NCBI RefSeq assembly: GCF_041081105.1
Contig: NZ_CP163528.1
Span: forward strand, 5,084,001-5,148,000
Length of the DNA: 64,000 bases
Direction of reading: 5' to 3'
Origin: Promicromonospora sp. Populi
GTDB taxonomy: Bacteria > Actinomycetota > Actinomycetes > Actinomycetales > Cellulomonadaceae
Part shown: positions 60,577 through 64,000 of the stretch, one piece after another
Layout: each line of letters starts with the position of its first letter
How positions within the stretch are numbered: position 1 is the first letter of the stretch
Made by a program: the position numbers and the translations under genes
Notes under the pieces: model-generated
Told to the model about the DNA's origin: nothing
The model's database searches: none
Seen by the model: the letters and a program-made list of their open reading frames with translations, nothing else

Positions 60577-61005
60577 TCAGAGGATCTTCTCGAACTTCTT
60601 CGAGCGCTGCCCGTAGCCGAGCCTCTCGTAGAAGGCGTGTGCGCCCGTGCGGTGGAACGACGACGCAACGGTGACGCGGGCGGCGCCTGCTGCTGCAGCC
60701 CACTTCTCGAAGGCCGCCACGAGCGCGCGGCCGGATCCGGTGCCACGGTGCTGCTCGGCCACAACAAGTGCTGTCAGCTCGACCAGTGGTGTGTCCAGCT
60801 CATAGGGCCAGAAGAGATGCCCGGCGGCGAAGCCGAGGAGAGCCTCGGTTTCCGGATCAACAGCGACCCACGCCGGGTCGTTCGCACTGCCGGCGAGGCG
60901 CTCGAGCCGGGCGGCGACCAGCTCCGCCGACGTCGGATACCCGAGCTCGCCGAGCAGCGGGGCGATGGCGTGAGCGTCGTCAAGGACCGCGTGTCGAATC
61001 TGCAC
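60577..61005 (-). CDS. GNAT family N-acetyltransferase
   Basis: A 142-aa acetyltransferase. It begins MQIRHAVLDDAHAIAPLLGE, and the acetyl-CoA-binding motif A is ALVVAEQHRGTGSGRALVAA (the Q/RxxGxG/A pattern as QHRGTGSG). VTVASSFHRTGAHAFYERLG completes the fold near the C-terminus. The substrate is unknown. The next gene upstream on the strand (DUF4345) ends 8 bp before its start, so the two may be co-transcribed. Confidence 0.9.
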   Translation of the reverse strand: MQIRHAVLDDAHAIAPLLGELGYPTSAELVAARLERLAGSANDPAWVAVDPETEALLGFAAGHLFWPYELDTPLVELTALVVAEQHRGTGSGRALVAAFEKWAAAAGAARVTVASSFHRTGAHAFYERLGYGQRSKKFEKIL

Positions 61006-61013
61006 GGTTCAGC

Positions 61014-61412
61014 CTAGGTCGGCAGTTCGGCGCACCTCGGGAACGTCCGTAGGTGCCACCAGATCACCAGGGGCACCACGAACAGCTCCAGCACCAGCGC
61101 CCCGATGAACGCCGGGTGCGGCCAGCCCGTGACCGCGACGGAGATGAGCCGGGGGATCGCGCCGAGCGAGGCGATCGCGAGGAGCACCCGGGTCACGTCG
61201 GCACGCTGCTCGGGCTTGCGCAGGCTCCACCAGATGAGCAGGCCCGCGGCGAGCCAGAACACGTTGAGGAACCGGTACTCGCCGTCGACGGTGGCGTTCA
61301 CCGCCTCGCCGTCGGGCAGCGCGCCCGGTCCGCCGATGATCCCGAGGAGCCCGCTTAGCACGGGCACCGTGCCGAGCACGGCTACGACCACGATCAGCGT
61401 CTTGCGTCCCAT
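61014..61412 (-). CDS. DUF4345-like small membrane protein
   Basis: A 132-aa integral membrane protein with four hydrophobic segments: LIVVVAVLGTVPVLSGLLGI, FLNVFWLAAGLLIWWSL, VLLAIASLGAIPRLISVAV and FIGALVLELFVVPLVIWWHL. The conserved NATVDGEYRFLNVFWLAAG region matches DUF4345 proteins, whose function is not known. ATG 61412 is the only sensible start. Confidence 0.78.
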   Translation of the reverse strand: MGRKTLIVVVAVLGTVPVLSGLLGIIGGPGALPDGEAVNATVDGEYRFLNVFWLAAGLLIWWSLRKPEQRADVTRVLLAIASLGAIPRLISVAVTGWPHPAFIGALVLELFVVPLVIWWHLRTFPRCAELPT

Positions 61413-61443
61413 GCGGGGCAGTCTGGCACGGACGCCCGCGGCC

Positions 61444-62052
61444 TCAGCCCCACATCGGGACCTCGGCCCCGAGCTCGAGCCCGTCGCCCGTCGTCTGGGC
61501 CGAGGAGATCACAACCCCGTTCTCTTCCTCCGGGTAGGCCACGCCGTCCACGAGGCGGTCGAGCTGGTCGTTGCCGAGCTGCTCGGCCACCGTCGCGACC
61601 GGGAGCGACAGCCCCGCGAACTGGACCGTGTCGGCGCGCAGCATCGCTTTTCCGTCCTCGGCGGTCACAGAGAGCAGCACGTCCACCGTCTGCTCCTGGC
61701 CGGCGAGCGAGAGCGGCACCTGCGCGACCAGGCCGTCGGCCCCGGAGGCGACCTGGAGGCCCGGCAGGTCGGCGGCGGAGCGCGCGGTCTCCGTGAGTGC
61801 CTCGGACGAGACGTCGAGCCGCACGGCGGCCTGCCCGGTCGCAACCTGCCAGAGCGCTGGTGTGCTGTCCCGCGTCATCGTGACGCCGGCGGGCAGGCTT
61901 GCCGCCGTCGTCTCGAGCCGGTCGTCGATCACACCCCGCAGCGCAAACTCGGCGACGACGCCGAGCACAACCAGCCCGCCCACCACCGAGGCGGTGACAA
62001 CTATCCAGCGACGGCGGGGGCGGGCAGGTGCGCTCTGTGTCATGGGGAACAT
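61444..62052 (-). CDS. DUF2993-like exported/membrane-anchored protein
   Basis: A 202-aa protein with an N-terminal membrane anchor (WIVVTASVVGGLVVLGVVAE) after a basic stretch, and an external domain of the DUF2993 (LmeA-like) type, with LRGVIDDRLETTAASLPAGV right after the anchor. Related mycobacterial proteins bind lipids and influence mannan elongation in the envelope. ATG 62052 follows TAGGG; ATG 62043 is an alternative. It has 31 bp to the DUF4345 gene and may form an operon with it. Confidence 0.75.
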   Translation of the reverse strand: MFPMTQSAPARPRRRWIVVTASVVGGLVVLGVVAEFALRGVIDDRLETTAASLPAGVTMTRDSTPALWQVATGQAAVRLDVSSEALTETARSAADLPGLQVASGADGLVAQVPLSLAGQEQTVDVLLSVTAEDGKAMLRADTVQFAGLSLPVATVAEQLGNDQLDRLVDGVAYPEEENGVVISSAQTTGDGLELGAEVPMWG

Positions 62053-62146
62053 TGGACCCTACGGATCTGCCGGAGGCATGACGATCACGTGACGGGTCTC
62101 ATCCGAACCTGTGTCTCATCTGGATCTGTCGCGTCTCGAACGGGCT

Positions 62147-63085
62147 TCATCTCGAACCGCGCGGACGGGCGGACATCCTGTACGCCTCGACCCACGCCCG
62201 CGCGTCCAGGTCACGGGGCAGCGCACCCGGCCCGACGCCGTGCTCGCGCGCCCAGCGCCGGACGTCGCCCCGGGCGATCCCCTGCCGCGCCAGGATCTCG
62301 TGCACACCCCGGCCCGGCCCGTTGAACACGGCGGCGGCGAACCGCTGGTAGTCGCGCTGTCGGGTCACCGGCAGCAGCGGTTCGAGGCGGCGGTCGATCA
62401 CCAGGAGCCCGGCGTCGATGCTCGGCCGGGGCCGGAAGGCCGCGGCCGGGACGCGCCGGTCCAGGTGCGGCGTGAACCACGGCCACCACTGCGCGGTCAG
62501 GAGCGTGGTGCCGCCGACGGCGGCGCGCTTGCGCGCGACCTCCCACTGGGTGATCAGCACCGCCCGCTGCCAGCCGGGCAGCGTGAACAGCCGCCGCAGC
62601 ACGGGGGTGGTCAGGTGGAACGGCACGTTGCACACCAGGTCATAGGTGCCCGACGGCGGCGCGTGGCGCAGGATGTCGTCCCGCGTCACCGTGACGTTGC
62701 CCGGGGTGACCCGGCCGAGCCGGCCCACCGAACGTGGGTCGATCTCGACGGCCTCGACCGGACGACCCAGCCGGGCCAGGGGCAGCGTCAGCGCGCCGCG
62801 CCCGGCGGCCCACTCGACCAGGGGGCGATCGGCGTCGGGCACGAGGTCGATCACGCGGTTGATGACCTGTTGGTCGACCAGGAGGTTCTGGCCCAGCTCG
62901 TGGGCGCCGCCGGGGTAAGCATGGACGCCGTCGGCCGGCGCAGTGCTGGAAGGGGCGGTGCTGGAAGGGGCGGTGCTGGAAGGGGCGGTGCTGGAAGGGG
63001 CGGTGCTGGAAGGGGCGGTGCTGGAAGGGGCGGTGCTGGAAGGGGCAGTGCTGGAAGGCGTGCGGGATGAACGGTTGCGCGACAT
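62147..63085 (-). CDS. erm: Erm-type 23S rRNA (adenine-N6) methyltransferase
   Basis: A 312-aa rRNA adenine methyltransferase related to Erm proteins, which methylate A2058 of 23S rRNA and give macrolide-lincosamide-streptogramin B resistance. It has LGQNLLVDQQVINRVIDLV, the SAM-binding LVEWAAGRGALTLPLARL, acidic VEAVEID, and the catalytic NVPFHLTTP in place of NIPYxxT. The first ~45 residues are unusual: eight SSTAP repeats precede the domain, encoded by 15-bp tandem repeats. ATG 63085 (MSRNRSSRTP) is chosen. A leader peptide, a hairpin over its stop and a terminator-like hairpin precede the gene, so it is probably drug-inducible. Confidence is high for the family and lower for the exact resistance spectrum. 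Confidence 0.88.
   Translation of the reverse strand: MSRNRSSRTPSSTAPSSTAPSSTAPSSTAPSSTAPSSTAPSSTAPSSTAPADGVHAYPGGAHELGQNLLVDQQVINRVIDLVPDADRPLVEWAAGRGALTLPLARLGRPVEAVEIDPRSVGRLGRVTPGNVTVTRDDILRHAPPSGTYDLVCNVPFHLTTPVLRRLFTLPGWQRAVLITQWEVARKRAAVGGTTLLTAQWWPWFTPHLDRRVPAAAFRPRPSIDAGLLVIDRRLEPLLPVTRQRDYQRFAAAVFNGPGRGVHEILARQGIARGDVRRWAREHGVGPGALPRDLDARAWVEAYRMSARPRGSR
62943..63062. repeat. Eight 15-bp tandem repeats encoding SSTAP in the erm-like gene
   Basis: Eight head-to-tail copies of GTGCTGGAAGGGGCG (plus strand), the last one degenerate, span 62943-63062. On the minus strand they encode SSTAP repeats in the N-terminal region of the methyltransferase. The near-perfect identity implies recent slippage expansion. 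Confidence 0.95.
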
Positions 63086-63128
63086 GGTGTGCTCCGGAAG
63101 TCGTCGGTACTTGAGTTCCGGGCAGCAC

Positions 63129-63159
63129 AAAAGCGCCGCCCGGCGGAAGCCGGCGGCGC
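63129..63159 (-). terminator. Attenuator-like terminator in the erm leader
   Basis: On the minus strand GCGCCGCCGGC (63149-63159) pairs with GCCGGGCGGCGC (63133-63144) with one bulged base around a TTCC loop, followed directly by TTTT (63129-63132). This is a textbook intrinsic terminator, located between the leader peptide and the erm start, 44 bp before ATG 63085. Confidence 0.75.
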
Positions 63160-63183
63160 GGGGCACGCGCTGGGTGTGGGTGT

Positions 63184-63212
63184 GCGTTCCGCGCCGCTAG
63201 CGGGCGGAACGC
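63184..63212 (-). promoter_or_regulatory. Hairpin spanning the end of the erm leader peptide
   Basis: GCGTTCCGC (minus strand 63204-63212) pairs perfectly with GCGGAACGC (63184-63192). The interior 63194-63203 is itself the palindrome CCGCTAGCGG, which contains the leader stop codon. A ribosome stalled on the leader would cover the left arm, so the hairpin can act as a switch. Confidence 0.65.
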
Positions 63213-63247
63213 TCTCTGATCATCGGGTTCATGGTCATGGCATTCAT
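63197..63247 (-). CDS. Erm leader peptide (16 aa, contains R-E-R)
   Basis: A 16-codon reading frame, MNAMTMNPMIRERSAR, starting at ATG 63247 and ending at TAG 63197-63199, on the same strand and 111 nt upstream of the erm start. The R-E-R tripeptide fits the +X+ pattern (Arg/Lys-X-Arg/Lys) known to stall macrolide-bound ribosomes in several erm leaders. The codons for R-E-R lie at the foot of a hairpin that includes the stop codon. Internal ATG codons at 63238, 63232 and 63223 make the exact start uncertain. Confidence 0.6.
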   Translation of the reverse strand: MNAMTMNPMIRERSAR

Positions 63248-63403
63248 CACGGGTGACCCTACGAGCCACCGTCCGGACCGCGCGAAGGGTTTTTCTCCGG
63301 GGCGGGTCTCCGAGGCGGGCGGGTAGAGTGACAGGCTGTTCCGAACGGTGACTTGCGAGATGGGGATGGCGTTGTTGCAGCACGAACAGATCGGTGAGTC
63401 TCG

Positions 63404-64000
63404 GTGACGATCCTTGCTTCAGACGCCCGTCCGGTTGAGGTCCAGGCGGCGCGGCGACGCAGCATCGCCGTCATCTCCCACCCCGACGCCGGTAAGTCGA
63501 CCCTGACCGAAGCGCTCGCGTTGCACGCCCACGCGATCGACGAGGCCGGGGCGGTGCACGGCAAGGGCAACCGCGCCGGCGTCGTCTCGGACTGGCTCGA
63601 GATGGAGCAGAAGCGCGGCATCTCGATCACGTCGGCGGCGCTGCAGTTCGCCTACGGCGACGTGGTGATCAACCTCCTGGACACCCCCGGGCACGCCGAC
63701 TTCTCCGAGGACACGTACCGGGTGCTGACCGCCGTCGACGCCGCAGTCATGCTGCTCGACTCCGCGAAGGGCCTGGAGCCGCAGACCCTCAAGCTGTTCG
63801 AGGTGTGCCGCCGCCGCGGGGTGCCGGTCATCACGTTCGTCAACAAGTGGGACCGCCCCGGGCGCGAGGCACTGGAGCTGTGCGACGAGCTGGAGGAGCG
63901 CATCAACCTGCGCCCGACGCCGCTCAGCTGGCCGATCGGCGAGGCCGGCCGGTTCCTCGGGCTGCTGGACCGCGCCAGCGGCGAGGTCCGCACCTACCGC
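63404..64000 (+). CDS. prfC: Peptide chain release factor 3 (5' part, continues past the window)
   Basis: The first 199 codons of the GTPase RF3, which recycles RF1/RF2 from the ribosome after termination. The N-terminus from GTG 63404 reads [20 protein letters not shown] and leads to P-loop [14 protein letters not shown]. The switch I block [16 protein letters not shown], the G3 motif [16 protein letters not shown] and the G4 motif [16 protein letters not shown] follow. No stop occurs before the window edge. GTG is supported by its position just before the conserved domain. Confidence 0.95.
   Translation, partial: MTILASDARPVEVQAARRRSIAVISHPDAGKSTLTEALALHAHAIDEAGAVHGKGNRAGVVSDWLEMEQKRGISITSAALQFAYGDVVINLLDTPGHADFSEDTYRVLTAVDAAVMLLDSAKGLEPQTLKLFEVCRRRGVPVITFVNKWDRPGREALELCDELEERINLRPTPLSWPIGEAGRFLGLLDRASGEVRTYR

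Noticed and set aside
62943..63062. CRISPR-like regular repeats
   Set aside because: The 15-bp units are contiguous with no spacers and keep an open reading frame; they are coding tandem repeats.
63262..63300. WhiB7-type promoter for the erm gene
   Set aside because: An AAAAA tract and a TAGGGT element exist on the minus strand but are about 28 bp apart, too far for the AT-rich element that should adjoin the -35.

Overview
The window is about 64 kb of very GC-rich chromosomal DNA with GTG/ATG starts, tight ATGA/GTGA gene overlaps, an F420-type LLM oxidoreductase, a GlbO-type truncated globin, an iron box of DtxR/IdeR type and a chromosomal erm-like gene. This points to an actinomycete; the gene set fits the Micrococcales (Promicromonosporaceae/Cellulomonadaceae-like), but the genus is inference. 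No phage, plasmid, transposase, integrase or CRISPR array was found. There is one tRNA (Arg, UCU).

Layout. 0-2 kb: an FAD aromatic-ring hydroxylase-like monooxygenase, then tRNA-Arg. 2-11 kb: a polysaccharide-use locus with a pyruvyl-transferase-like protein, a sugar ABC importer (binding protein and two permeases), a LacI regulator and a 1142-aa secreted heparinase II/III-like lyase. Two near-identical palindromes with a central CG lie before the operon and before the lyase, so one LacI protein probably controls both. 11-19 kb: an iron-uptake locus, with an AraC regulator made of two complete AraC modules, a divergent iron box, a siderophore-reductase/methyltransferase fusion and an Fe-siderophore ABC importer whose second permease carries a frameshift. 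19-31 kb: two paralogous pairs of dynamin-like GTPases (soluble plus membrane-anchored) flank an SSB-like gene, the ABC-F factor EttA and two tandem APH-fold pseudokinases. 31-50 kb: housekeeping genes (thioesterases, globin, orphan EIIB, MscS, MalQ, PepN, M13 peptidase, RpiB, Nei-like glycosylase, ATL protein, LLM oxidoreductase, VapBC, CysE-CysK). 51-60 kb: an ArsR/NAD(P)H-oxidoreductase/MFS group, then an odd cluster of an all-helical 495-aa protein, an acyl-carrier-like protein with Pro at the phosphopantetheine position, and a 1273-aa protein joining an acyltransferase domain to a kinase-like phosphotransferase domain. 60-64 kb: NTF2-like protein, GNAT, DUF4345, DUF2993, an Erm-type 23S rRNA methyltransferase with leader peptide and attenuator, and the start of prfC.

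Most notable: (1) the acyltransferase-kinase / carrier-like / helical-protein cluster at 53.7-59.7 kb, which matches no pathway I recognise; (2) the duplicated GTPase pairs with pseudokinases; (3) two readable leader-peptide controls, a Cys-rich peptide before cysK-cysE and an R-E-R peptide plus terminator before erm; (4) four genes broken by single-base changes in C/G runs, either sequencing errors or real frameshifts. All functions are from reading motifs by eye; no database search was possible.
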